The translations under genes were made by a program, and so were the position numbers. From contig JBBRYK010000003.1 of assembly GCA_038237665.1 (NCBI GenBank), positions 11,966 through 75,965 of the forward strand: DNA of 64,000 bases. The letters run 5' to 3'. The stretch comes from JBBRYK01 sp038237665 (GTDB lineage Bacteria > Actinomycetota > Thermoleophilia > Gaiellales > Gaiellaceae). The notes under the pieces were generated by a model, which made no database searches, had not been told where the DNA came from, and saw only the letters and a list, made by a program, of their open reading frames with translations. Position 1 is the first letter of the stretch. Each line of letters starts with the position of its first letter. Below, in pieces: positions 42,189-50,185 of the stretch.

Positions 42189-42977
42189 ATCAAGCACTAC
42201 TTTCCCGAGTGGCTGCCGGAGGCCGCCGCGGGGGCGGCTGACTACGCGGGGCGGCACCGGCTCCGCCTCGACGAGCCGTACCCGTCGCAGGTCGGCTACG
42301 TCGTCCCGGCCGAGCTGCCCGACGGCACGCCCGCCGTGCTCAAGCTCAATCCACCGGGCGCGCTCGAGTCGGTCAACGAGGCCGAGGCGCTCGAGCACTA
42401 CGGCGGCGCCGGCGCCGTCCGGCTCCTGGCCCGCGAAGAGCACACGCTGCTGCTCGAGCGCTGCCGGCCCGGCACGTCCCTCTGGGATGTCCCCGAGGAG
42501 GAGGGGAACCCGATCGCGGCCGGCGTTTTCAGACGCCTGTGGCGGCCGGCGGCTCCTGGGCATCCCTTTCGCACGCTCGCGGACGCCGCCGCGGAGTGGG
42601 CGACTGAGCTCGAGGCGAGAAGGGAAGAGCCGATCGTCCGCGTCGCGGTCGAGTGTCTCCGTGAGCTCGGGCCGACACAGGGCGAGCAAGTCGTCCTCCA
42701 CCAGGATCTGCACGGCGGAAACATCCTGGCCGCGGAGCGCGACGGCTGGCTCGCGATCGACCCGAAGCCGCTGGTCGGCGAGCGCGAGTTCGACCTGGCG
42801 AGCCTGATCCGGGATCGCCGGTTCGCCTTCGACGAACGCCTTCCCAAACGTCGCCTCGATTTCTTCGCCGGCGAGCTCGGGCTCGACCGGGAGCGCGCGA
42901 GGGGCTGGGCGATAGCACACGCCGTTGCCTGGGGAAGCAACGAGGCGATGCTTGCTTCCGCGCGGGCTTTGCTCTAG
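42189..42977 (+). CDS. Aminoglycoside phosphotransferase (APH)-family protein, start uncertain
   Basis: A kinase-like protein with the APH catalytic loop VVLHQDLHGGNILAAERDGW (HxDxxxxN) and the metal site AIDPKPLVGEREFDL (D of DPK). The first canonical start is the GTG at 42336, but that would delete the first strands of the fold. Upstream codons from 42189 read IKHYFPEWLPEAAAGAADYA then YVVPAELPDGTPAVLKLNPP, typical APH N-terminal sequence, with no ATG, GTG or TTG. The true start is therefore an ATC at 42189, a CTG at 42213, or readthrough of the SCP2 TAG at 42183-42185, which is in the same frame. Substrate unknown; many members phosphorylate sugars or metabolites. Confidence 0.75.
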   Translation: MKHYFPEWLPEAAAGAADYAGRHRLRLDEPYPSQVGYVVPAELPDGTPAVLKLNPPGALESVNEAEALEHYGGAGAVRLLAREEHTLLLERCRPGTSLWDVPEEEGNPIAAGVFRRLWRPAAPGHPFRTLADAAAEWATELEARREEPIVRVAVECLRELGPTQGEQVVLHQDLHGGNILAAERDGWLAIDPKPLVGEREFDLASLIRDRRFAFDERLPKRRLDFFAGELGLDRERARGWAIAHAVAWGSNEAMLASARALL

Positions 42978-42978
42978 G

Positions 42979-44595
42979 TCATTCCTCGAGCTCGACCAGG
43001 AGCGCGCCGCCCGCGACCTGATCGCCCTCCGCGACGTGCACTCGCCGCACGACCGCTTCGTACGGCGACACGAGCGGCGTCTCCATCTTCATCGCCTCGA
43101 GCACGAGCAGCGGCTGGCGTGCGCGCACACGGTCTCCCTCGCCCACCAGGACGCGAATCACGGTTCCCGGCATCGGCGCGGTCAGCGAGCTCGACTCCGC
43201 GGCGCTGCCCGCGCCGGCGGCGGCTGCACGATCGACGTCCGGCGGCGCTTGCGGCGCGGGTGCGGGCCGGTTCAAGCGCCAGGGCCCACGCCAGGGGGCC
43301 GCCGCCGTCCGCACCGGGGTCGGCGTCAGCGGCGGGTTCTCGACGAGGAAGGCCGTGGTCGTCCGGCCGGCGCGCACCTCCGGGTGCCCGACCAGCCAGC
43401 GCAGGAACGGCAGATTCGTGGTGACGCCGGCAACGTCGGTCTCCGCGAGCGCCTCGCGCAGCCGGTCGAAGGCCTCGTCGCGCGTCGCGCCGTGGGCGAT
43501 CAGCTTGGCGATCATCGGGTCGTAGGCGACGCCGATCTCGTCGCCCTCCTCGACTCCGGCGTCGACGCGGATGCCCTGGGGCAGCCGTAGGCGCTCGATC
43601 CTGCCGGCCTGCGGGAGGAAGCTGACGGGGTCTTCGGCGTAGAGGCGCACCTCGACCGCGTGGCCCAGCAGGCACGGAGCCGCCTCGACGGGCTCGCCTG
43701 CGGCGACGGCGAGCTGGAGCTCGACGACGTCGACGCCGGTCACCGCCTCGGTCACCGGATGCTCGACCTGGATCCGCCCGTTCAGCTCGAGGAAGTAGAA
43801 GTCACGCCCGTCGAGCATGAATTCCGCGGTGCCGGCGTTGCGATAGCCGATCGCCCCGGCAAAGCGGGTCGCTGCAGCGAGGAGGCCCGAGCGGAGCTCC
43901 GGGTCGAGGGCCGGCGACGGCGCTTCCTCGAGGACCTTCTGGTGGCGCCGCTGGATCGAGCATTCGCGCTCGAAGAGGTGGAGGACCGAGCCGTCGGCGG
44001 TGCCGAGCAGCTGCACCTCGACGTGTCGCGGCCGTTCGACGTAGCGCTCGCAGAAGACGCGGTCGTCGCCGAACGCAGCCTTTGCCTCTCGTTGTGCGGC
44101 CGCCAGTGCCTCCTCCAGCTCACCGGCCTGCCGCACGACGCGCATTCCGCGCCCACCACCGCCGGCGGCGGCCTTGACGATCAGCGGGAACCCGAGCTCG
44201 TCGGGCTCGCCGCCCGGGGCAACGGGCACGCCGGCCTCGACCGCGATCCGTTTCGCCTCCAGCTTGTCGCCGCCCAGGCGCAACGCCTCCGCCGGCGGCC
44301 CGACCCAGACCAGCCCCGCCTTTTCGACGGTCTCGGCGAAGGACGGGCTCTCCGCGAGGAACCCGTAGCCCGGGTGGATCGCGTCCGCGCCGGACTCACG
44401 CGCTGCGCGGATGTGCGCGGCCGCGTCGAGGTAGCTCGAGATCTCGACGACCTCGTCGGCCGACCGGGCGTGCAGCGAGCCGCGGTCGTCCGGGGCGGCG
44501 ACGGCGACCGTCCCGATTCCCAACCGGCGGCAGGTTGCGAAGACGCGGACCGCGATCTCGCCGCGGTTCGCGACTAGGAGGCGCTCGATCGCCAT
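42979..44595 (-). CDS. Acyl-CoA carboxylase alpha subunit (biotin carboxylase + biotin carrier)
   Basis: A 538-residue protein with an N-terminal biotin carboxylase (IERLLVANRGEIAVRVFATC, ATP-grasp loop KAAAGGGGRGMRVV, ECSIQRRHQKVLEEAPSPAL, MLDGRDFYFLELNGRIQVEH) and a C-terminal biotin-carrier domain whose VLEAMKMETPL holds the biotinyl Lys. It supplies carboxybiotin for a partner carboxyltransferase, probably the beta subunit gene at 47623, for acetyl-, propionyl- or 3-methylcrotonyl-CoA. The biotinylation domain is intact. ATG at 44595 matches the family start; a few codons upstream are open. It follows an MFS gene with a 22-bp overlap. Confidence 0.93.
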   Translation of the reverse strand: MAIERLLVANRGEIAVRVFATCRRLGIGTVAVAAPDDRGSLHARSADEVVEISSYLDAAAHIRAARESGADAIHPGYGFLAESPSFAETVEKAGLVWVGPPAEALRLGGDKLEAKRIAVEAGVPVAPGGEPDELGFPLIVKAAAGGGGRGMRVVRQAGELEEALAAAQREAKAAFGDDRVFCERYVERPRHVEVQLLGTADGSVLHLFERECSIQRRHQKVLEEAPSPALDPELRSGLLAAATRFAGAIGYRNAGTAEFMLDGRDFYFLELNGRIQVEHPVTEAVTGVDVVELQLAVAAGEPVEAAPCLLGHAVEVRLYAEDPVSFLPQAGRIERLRLPQGIRVDAGVEEGDEIGVAYDPMIAKLIAHGATRDEAFDRLREALAETDVAGVTTNLPFLRWLVGHPEVRAGRTTTAFLVENPPLTPTPVRTAAAPWRGPWRLNRPAPAPQAPPDVDRAAAAGAGSAAESSSLTAPMPGTVIRVLVGEGDRVRARQPLLVLEAMKMETPLVSPYEAVVRRVHVAEGDQVAGGALLVELEE

Positions 44596-45704
44596 AGCGC
44601 TGCAAAGGTAAACAGGCAAAGCCCGGCGAGCACGAGGTACGGGACGGCGTCGGAGGTCAGGTCGGCGAGCGCACCGCTGCCGGATGAGCCGATCGCCTGT
44701 CCCGGCGCCCAGGCGAGATTCATCAGGGCGAAGGTGTATCCGTAGGTCAGGCCGCGCGCCTCGGCGATGTCGGCGAGGTGTGACATCGCCGGTGTCCAGA
44801 AGCTGCCGAACGCGATTCCGGCAGCGACGATCAGCGCCGCGAGTGCGAAGCGATCGTCCGGCCAGGGCAGGGCCGAGACGACGAGGGACGAGGCGATCAG
44901 GCCCGCACGGATCGGCAGCAGGCGTCCGCGACGATCCGACAGGCGCCCGAGCAGTGGATTGACCACGGCTTCGAAACCCGCTGCGACGAGGAACGATCCT
45001 CCGATCAGCAGCGAGCCGCCGCCCAGGTGGTGGAGGCGAAGGGGGGCCAGCACCGAGAGCGTTCCGAAGAGCAGCGCGGGCAGGGTGACGAACCAGATCC
45101 CCGCGGCAACCGCGGGGCTCCGGACGGCCTCATAGAGGGCGGTCAGCGGCTGCGACTCGTGGCCCGAGGGCCGGGGTGTCGATGCGGCCCAGACGGCGAG
45201 CGCGAGTGCGATCCCGCCCACCGCGGTGAAGGCCCCGACCGTGCTCGTCGCCGATCCGATCCAGCCGAGAACGGGGCCGAAGAGCGCGCCGACGATGGCG
45301 GACGCCATGGCCGTTCCGATCAGCTCCCCACGCCGCGCGGCCGGAGCCGCTCCCACGAGCCAGGCGAGGCCCGCCGTCCAGGCGCAGGCGCTCGCGAAGC
45401 CCTGGGCGAGCCTGGCCGCGTCGAGAAAGACGATCGAGTCGGCGAGCCCGAATGCGAGGGTGGTTCCGGCCATCATCACGAGCCCGGCGATCGCGGTCGC
45501 GCGGGGGCCGAAACGGCCGGTCGCGAGCCCGCTCGGCAGGCCGCCGATCAGAGCGCCGGCTGGATACGCAGCCGAGAGCACGCCGGCTCCGAGCTTGGAA
45601 AGCTCGAAGCGATCGGCGTAGTGCGGCAGCAGCGGCGTCAGCGCCGTGAAGAACATCGTGTCGACGAAGACGATCGCCCCGACGAGCGCCAGCAGCTTCT
45701 TCAT
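44574..45704 (-). CDS. MFS transporter
   Basis: A 376-residue major facilitator protein (TALTPLLPHYADRFELSKLG, GAGVLSAAYPAGALIGGLPS, LGRLSDRRGRLLPIRAGLIA) with about eleven to twelve predicted helices. The start is ATG 45704, and it ends 22 bp inside the carboxylase alpha-subunit gene, hence translational coupling. It lies between enoyl-CoA hydratase and the carboxylase, so it may export or import a metabolite of that pathway; substrate is unknown. Confidence 0.87.
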   Translation of the reverse strand: MKKLLALVGAIVFVDTMFFTALTPLLPHYADRFELSKLGAGVLSAAYPAGALIGGLPSGLATGRFGPRATAIAGLVMMAGTTLAFGLADSIVFLDAARLAQGFASACAWTAGLAWLVGAAPAARRGELIGTAMASAIVGALFGPVLGWIGSATSTVGAFTAVGGIALALAVWAASTPRPSGHESQPLTALYEAVRSPAVAAGIWFVTLPALLFGTLSVLAPLRLHHLGGGSLLIGGSFLVAAGFEAVVNPLLGRLSDRRGRLLPIRAGLIASSLVVSALPWPDDRFALAALIVAAGIAFGSFWTPAMSHLADIAEARGLTYGYTFALMNLAWAPGQAIGSSGSGALADLTSDAVPYLVLAGLCLFTFAALWRSSAS

Positions 45705-45716
45705 GCGGCGAGGAGG

Positions 45717-46460
45717 CTATTCGCGCCAGGCAGGCAGGCGCTTTTCGAGGAAGGCCCGTAGGCCCTCCTGGCCTTCGTCGCTGGCGCGCCGCTCGGCGAT
45801 GCGCCGTGCCGTCTCCGGTCCGTCGGGGCGTTCGAGGACCAGGCGCTTCGCGGCCCGAACGGCTTCGGGCCCCGCCGAGAGGATCTCGCCGATCAGCCGC
45901 TCGACCGTCCCGTCCAGGTCCTCGGCGACCTCGTGAACGAGGCCGATCCGAAGCGCGCTTTCGGCGCCGAAGCGCTCACCGGTGACGAAGTACCGCCTGG
46001 CGGCGCCCGGCCCGATCTTCGCCAGCGCGAACGGTGAGATCACGGCCGGGACGATCCCGAGCTTCACCTCCGAGAAGGCGAAAACCGCGTCGGGCGCCGC
46101 GACGACGATGTCCGCGGCGGCGACCAGCCCGCAACCGCCGCCGAGGGCGTACCCCTGGGCCCGGCAGAGTACCGGTGCGGGACACGATTCGATCGACTCC
46201 AGCAGGCGGCGGAGCCGCAGGGCGTCCTCGACGTTCTCGTCGTGCGAGAGGTCAACGGAAGAGCGCATCCACTCGACGTCGGCCCCGGCGCAGAAGCTTT
46301 GTCCCTCGCCTGCAAGGACGACGACTCGGGCGTCCCCGACGTCAGCGAACGCCTCGCTGAGCTCGGCGATCAGCGCCGCATCGAAGGCGTTTCGCCGCTC
46401 GGGCCGGGCCAGGGTGAGGCGGACGACGCCCCCGTCGCGCGCTCGGCGGAGTGCGCTCAG
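45717..46460 (-). CDS. Enoyl-CoA hydratase/isomerase family protein
   Basis: A 247-residue crotonase-superfamily protein. The N-terminal strand VVRLTLARPERRNAFDAALI, the oxyanion hole residues in GEGQSFCAGADVEWM and RAQGYALGGGCGLVAAADIV (GGG loop) and PRRYF-like helices are all present. Candidate acidic residues lie in FAFSEVKLGIVPAV. The protein clearly extends upstream of the first ATG (46268): the frame begins with a CTG at 46460 that overlaps the stop of the small gene 46457-46603 as CTGA. It probably acts in beta-oxidation or leucine degradation with the carboxylase genes (methylglutaconyl-CoA hydratase type). Confidence 0.88.
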   Translation of the reverse strand: MSALRRARDGGVVRLTLARPERRNAFDAALIAELSEAFADVGDARVVVLAGEGQSFCAGADVEWMRSSVDLSHDENVEDALRLRRLLESIESCPAPVLCRAQGYALGGGCGLVAAADIVVAAPDAVFAFSEVKLGIVPAVISPFALAKIGPGAARRYFVTGERFGAESALRIGLVHEVAEDLDGTVERLIGEILSAGPEAVRAAKRLVLERPDGPETARRIAERRASDEGQEGLRAFLEKRLPAWRE

Positions 46461-46603
46461 GAGCCGCCGCTCGGCAGCTTGGCGAGGAGTGCCTTCAGGG
46501 AGCGGAGCACGTCCGCCTCGTCGTGGCCGAAGTCGTCCAGGTAGGAGTGGAGCGCCTCGCGCAGGAGCCGCAGCTCTTCCTCCGTGAGCTCGATCGTGTG
46601 CAT
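46457..46603 (-). CDS. 48-residue helical small protein
   Basis: A short ORF reading MHTIELTEEELRLLREALHS then YLDDFGHDEADVLRSLKALL and AKLPSGGS. It is acidic, Leu-rich and predicted as two helices. Its TGA overlaps the CTG start of the enoyl-CoA hydratase gene (CTGA), so it appears to be translated and coupled. Similar short acidic proteins are common beside actinobacterial metabolic genes but have no known function. Confidence 0.65.
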   Translation of the reverse strand: MHTIELTEEELRLLREALHSYLDDFGHDEADVLRSLKALLAKLPSGGS

Positions 46604-46634
46604 GCCGAGAAGCCTACGCTCTCCTCGGTCCGTT

Positions 46635-46790
46635 TTAGAACGGACCTCGCGGCTCGTAGCTGCCGGGCCGGGCGCCGACGGCGACCATCGTCAGGCCGTC
46701 AGGCCCGGCGACGGGCAGGCGAACGAAGCGCACCGCCCCGGCCGGCCCGGCCGGGGCGATGTCGTCCAGGTGCACGACCGTATAGCCCAC
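46635..46790 (-). CDS. Short cupin-like N-terminal fragment or small protein
   Basis: A 51-residue product starting with GTG at 46790 after a good AAGGAG: GYTVVHLDDIAPAGPAGAVR then FVRLPVAGPDGLTMVAVGAR and PGSYEPRGPF. It resembles the first two strands of a cupin protein, then stops before the metal-binding HxH motif. Either a genuine mini-protein or a truncated cupin gene. It lies between two co-oriented genes with no sign of the missing half nearby. An ATG at 46820 would extend it by ten residues. Confidence 0.5.
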   Translation of the reverse strand: MGYTVVHLDDIAPAGPAGAVRFVRLPVAGPDGLTMVAVGARPGSYEPRGPF

Positions 46791-46869
46791 GTCCGTCTCC
46801 TTCCAGTCGTCAAGACACATCCGCGGCCGGCACGTACCGGCCCGGCCGCGGATCGTACGGACAATTGCC

Positions 46870-47535
46870 CTAGCTCTGGGTGAGAGTCCCGACCTTGATC
46901 GCCGCGATGCGGATGTAGTTCGCCGTGGGCGAACCCGCGCTCGACTGGCACTGCAGATCGGCGGTTCCGGTTGCCGTGTAGTCGTTGGCGACGATGTTGC
47001 TCGTCGTGTCCGGCCCTCCGGAGATGTTCACCTTGCTCTCGTCGATCGATCCCCCAGCGACGAGGCGGCACGTGATCGTCGAGGCGGCACCGTTGAAATA
47101 CGCCTTGGCCGAGATCACGTACTTCCCGATCAGGGAGATGCTCAGGCTCGCGATCGTCGTGTTGCTGGTCGTGACCGTGACCGGCCCTATGACCGACTTG
47201 GTGAACGCGTCACTCGGGCCTGCCGCGCCCACTGCGCCCGCTGGCCCTGCCACGCCTACGGGGCCTGCGGGGCCGGCCGGGCCTGACGGCCCGAGCGAGC
47301 CGCGTGGGCCGACGGGGCCGCGGGCTCCACGTGCGCCACGTGCGCCTGCCGGGATCTGTCCAGGTCTGAAGTCCTTCTTCAGGAGCGAGAAATCGATCAC
47401 CTGAGCACTCCCGACACTGTTGGCCGGCGCGAGCGCACTCACGGCGGCGACGCTCGTTCCCGCGAGTGCCGCGAGGAGCGCGACGCACGCGACGATCAGC
47501 GCGGGCGAGAGCTGGAACCGTTCGAGCAAGCGCAT
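46870..47535 (-). CDS. Exported collagen-like repeat protein
   Basis: A 221-residue exported protein. A signal peptide or N-terminal anchor (LIVACVALLAALAGTSVAAV) is followed by a short linker and about 16 Gly-X-Y triplets (GPVGPRGSLGPSGPAGPAGP). The C-terminal ~110-residue beta-rich domain starts at FTKSVIGPVTVTTSNTTIAS and is rich in Ser/Thr. Such proteins are frequent on the surface of Thermoleophilia and may form trimers. It has a strong AGGAGG ribosome binding site and ATG at 47535. It stands between carboxylase beta (upstream) and the small cupin-like gene, with an 87-bp leader region holding a 9-bp direct repeat. Confidence 0.82.
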   Translation of the reverse strand: MRLLERFQLSPALIVACVALLAALAGTSVAAVSALAPANSVGSAQVIDFSLLKKDFRPGQIPAGARGARGARGPVGPRGSLGPSGPAGPAGPVGVAGPAGAVGAAGPSDAFTKSVIGPVTVTTSNTTIASLSISLIGKYVISAKAYFNGAASTITCRLVAGGSIDESKVNISGGPDTTSNIVANDYTATGTADLQCQSSAGSPTANYIRIAAIKVGTLTQS

Positions 47536-47556
47536 AGATCCTCCTGGGATTGTCGT

Positions 47557-47581
47557 TACCGGGCGTTGTCTCTACCGGGCG
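47557..47581. repeat. Direct repeat TACCGGGCG, 16-bp period, upstream of the collagen-like gene
   Basis: TACCGGGCG occurs at 47557-47565 and 47573-47581, separated by 7 bp (16-bp period), about 25 bp before the collagen-like gene start. This looks like a pair of half-sites for a regulator bound on one DNA face. Role not proven. Confidence 0.35.
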
Positions 47582-47622
47582 ATCTAAACGGTACGGCGTG
47601 AACCGGATCCTTCAGAAAACGC

Positions 47623-49182
47623 TTACATGCGGAAAACGCCGAAGGTGGTCTCGGAAATCGGCGCGTTCAGCGCCGCCGAGATGCCGAGCGCGAGAACGCG
47701 GCGGGTGTCGAGCGGATCGATGATCCCGTCGTCCCAGAGCCGGGCGGTCGAGTAGTACGGATTGCCTTCCGCCTCGTACTTGGCGCGGATCTCGTCAGGG
47801 TCGGCGTCGCCCACCATCGTCAGCACCGTGGCCGCCTGCTCGCCGCCCATGACCGAGATCCGGGAGTTCGGCCACATCCAGAGCTGGCGCGGCGAGTACG
47901 CACGTCCACACATCCCGTAGTTGCCGGCCCCGAACGACCCGCCGACGATGACCGTGAACTTGGGCACCTCGGCGCAGGCGACTGCCATCACGAGCTTGGC
48001 TCCGTCCCGGGCGATGCCACCCGCCTCGTACTCCTTGCCGACCATGAAGCCGGTGATGTTCTGGAGGAAGACCAGCGGCATCTTCCGCTTGCAGGCGAGC
48101 TCGATGAAGTGCGCGCCCTTCTGCGCCGACTCGGCGAAGAGCACGCCGTTGTTGGCCAGGATCGCGACCGGATAGCCCTCGATCCGCCCGAAGCCGCAGA
48201 CGAGCGTCTCGCCGTAGAGCGCCTTGAACTCGTGCAGGCGGCTGCCGTCGACGATGCGGGCAATCAGCTCGCGGGCGTCGATCTGCTGGCGGAAGTCCTC
48301 GGGAATCAGCCCGTAGAGCTCGGCGGCATCCGCCGCCGGCTCCTCCGGCACTGACGGCTCCCAGGGCGGTTCGGGCGGTGAGTAGTTGAGGTGCCCGACA
48401 ATCGAGCGGACGAGCGCGAGTGCGTGCTCGTCGGAGGTCGCATAGTGGTCCGCCACCCCGGACTGGCGCGCATGGACGTCCGCCCCGCCGAGCTCCTCGG
48501 CCGTGACGTCCTGGCCGGTCGCCGCCTTCACGAGCGGCGGGCCGCCGATGAAGATCGTGCCCGTCCCGCGGACGATGATCGTCTCGTCGCTCATCGCCGG
48601 GACGTACGCGCCGCCGGCGGTGCACGAGCCCATGACGGCCGCGATTTGCGGGATGCCGAGCGCGGACATCCTGGCCTGGTTGTAGAAGATGCGGCCGAAG
48701 TGGTCGCGGTCGGGGAAGACGTCGGCCTGCAGCGGCAGGAACGCGCCCCCCGAGTCGACGAGATAGATGCACGGGAGCCGGTTCTGCTCGGCGACCTCCT
48801 GCGCCCGGAGGTGCTTCTTCACGGTCAGCGGGAAGTAGGTGCCGCCCTTGACCGTCGCGTCGTTGGCGACGATCACGCACTGGCGTCCCTCGACGACGCC
48901 GATGCCCGTGACGATCCCGGCGGCCGGTGCCTGACCCTCGTACATGTCCCAGGCGGCTAGGGCGTTCAGCTCGAGAAAGGCGCTGCCCGGGTCGAGCAGG
49001 CGATCGACCCGCTCGCGGGCGGTCAGCTTGCCGCGCGAACGGTGGCGCTCCGTGGCGCGTTCACCTCCGCCTTCGGCCACCTGCGCGGAACGCTCCCGCA
49101 GCTCGTCGACGAGCGCCTGCATGCGGGCGCGCCGCTCCATGAACTCCCCGGAATGCTCGATGCCTGACGCGAGCACGGCCAT
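47623..49182 (-). CDS. Acyl-CoA carboxylase beta (carboxyltransferase) subunit
   Basis: A 519-residue carboxyltransferase of the propionyl-/methylcrotonyl-CoA carboxylase type. It has the two crotonase-like halves: VIVANDATVKGGTYFPLTVK and MGSCTAGGAYVPAMSDETII in the first, and LQNITGFMVGKEYEAGGIAR, GGSFGAGNYGMCGRAYSPRQ and RISVMGGEQAATVLTMVG in the second, all matching the methylcrotonyl-CoA carboxylase beta family. It would transfer CO2 from the biotin of the alpha subunit (42979-44595). The alpha and beta genes are on one strand but split by MFS, hydratase and exported-protein genes. Leucine catabolism is a plausible role given the hydratase and acyl-CoA dehydrogenases. Confidence 0.92.
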   Translation of the reverse strand: MAVLASGIEHSGEFMERRARMQALVDELRERSAQVAEGGGERATERHRSRGKLTARERVDRLLDPGSAFLELNALAAWDMYEGQAPAAGIVTGIGVVEGRQCVIVANDATVKGGTYFPLTVKKHLRAQEVAEQNRLPCIYLVDSGGAFLPLQADVFPDRDHFGRIFYNQARMSALGIPQIAAVMGSCTAGGAYVPAMSDETIIVRGTGTIFIGGPPLVKAATGQDVTAEELGGADVHARQSGVADHYATSDEHALALVRSIVGHLNYSPPEPPWEPSVPEEPAADAAELYGLIPEDFRQQIDARELIARIVDGSRLHEFKALYGETLVCGFGRIEGYPVAILANNGVLFAESAQKGAHFIELACKRKMPLVFLQNITGFMVGKEYEAGGIARDGAKLVMAVACAEVPKFTVIVGGSFGAGNYGMCGRAYSPRQLWMWPNSRISVMGGEQAATVLTMVGDADPDEIRAKYEAEGNPYYSTARLWDDGIIDPLDTRRVLALGISAALNAPISETTFGVFRM

Positions 49183-49219
49183 GCGGCGGAGCCTAGCGCC
49201 GGAGGACTACGTCAGAGCG

Positions 49220-49387
49220 AGGAGGGTCTGGCGAAACGGTGGCTGAGCCGCCGGGCCGCGCTGGGACGCGTGCTGCGGTGTCCTCAGTCGCCCACGTACT
49301 TAAGTTCAGTACGTGGGCTCCCTGCGTCCTTGCAGCACACGTCCCATCGCACCCCGGACGACGAGCACCGTTCCGCCAGACCCTCCT
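49220..49387. repeat. 168-bp imperfect palindromic element
   Basis: The 334-bp gap between the carboxyltransferase and the lipoprotein gene (49183-49516) holds a large inverted repeat centred near 49304. The outer arms are AGGAGGGTCTGGCGAAACGG (left) and the complement of CCGTTCCGCCAGACCCTCCT (right), one mismatch in 20. The centre is a perfect CCCACGTACT-N7-AGTACGTGGG. Arms in between are diverged (roughly two-thirds identical). Resembles a MITE-like or foldback insertion, or a long hairpin in RNA. No gene is supported in the gap. Confidence 0.75.
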
Positions 49388-49516
49388 AATTCGGCTTGCA
49401 GACGTTGTCGCTGAAGGACTGCTGCTGTTCGGCGTTGGCGGCCTGGTCCTTGGCCGGCGGGCCAGCGTGGGGGCACCGGCAGCACCGAGCACCTTCCAGC
49501 CATACTCAGCCGGCCG

Positions 49517-50185
49517 ATGGTCGCAGGTCGACTCGGTCTGGTTCTTCCCGCCTGCCTGGGCGTCGTCCTCGGCGCGTGCGGGCACCGGAGCTCCTCGCTC
49601 TCCCCGACGATCCGGTCGATCGACCGGACGCTGCCGGCGAGCGCGGTCGGACGCGACTTTCCGTTCGCGCGAAACGGCTGCATCGAAGTGCCGCTCGGGC
49701 CCGGCGTCGGCACCCGCCGTTCCTGTCGCCTCACGCCTGCGCAGCGTGACGGCCTGCCGCGCTCACCCCGGACACCGGTTCACCTCGTCGCCGAGCTCTC
49801 CCTCGCGCGCCCGCAGAGCCTTTCGCAACACGCCTTCTTCGCCGACTTCGAGTCGAGAGGGCTCGGGACGTGCTTCACGATCATCTTCGCGATCGCCCTG
49901 GATCCACCCACGTGCGACGGCAACCGCCGCTGCGCGGCGCTCTGCGTCCGCTATTTCTCCGAGGGCAGGACGTCACAGCTCGGAGGCCGTGCGACGGGCC
50001 GGTACACGCTCGTCGCGGGGACGGTGCCGAGCAATGCGAAGAACGTCCGCCTGGTGTTTTCTGACGGAAAGTCGTTGACCTATGCCCTGCGAGGACCGTT
50101 GGCGAAGGACTTCCCCGGCCGGCGCATCTTCATCGCCGATCTCGGCAGACGGCCGAAACCCGCGCGCGTCGGCGTCGTGCCCTAG
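49517..50185 (+). CDS. Putative lipoprotein of unknown function
   Basis: A 222-residue protein whose N-terminus (MVAGRLGLVLPACLGVVLGA then C) is a lipoprotein signal with lipobox LGAC. The mature part contains RNGCIEVPLGPG, SLSQHAFFADFESRGLGTCF, PPTCDGNRRCAALC and RYTLVAGTVPSNAKNVRLVF, i.e. about seven Cys and a probable beta domain. Not a family I recognise. It sits alone after a 168-bp palindrome and its 3' end overlaps the convergent FemAB-like gene by 4 bp. Confidence 0.7.
   Translation: MVAGRLGLVLPACLGVVLGACGHRSSSLSPTIRSIDRTLPASAVGRDFPFARNGCIEVPLGPGVGTRRSCRLTPAQRDGLPRSPRTPVHLVAELSLARPQSLSQHAFFADFESRGLGTCFTIIFAIALDPPTCDGNRRCAALCVRYFSEGRTSQLGGRATGRYTLVAGTVPSNAKNVRLVFSDGKSLTYALRGPLAKDFPGRRIFIADLGRRPKPARVGVVP

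Noticed and set aside
40074..42920. 948-residue minus-strand open frame across the ABC, MFS, SCP2 and APH genes
   Set aside because: No recognisable domains; highly charged repeats of the type seen in antisense of high-GC coding DNA, while four well-supported genes occupy the other strand.
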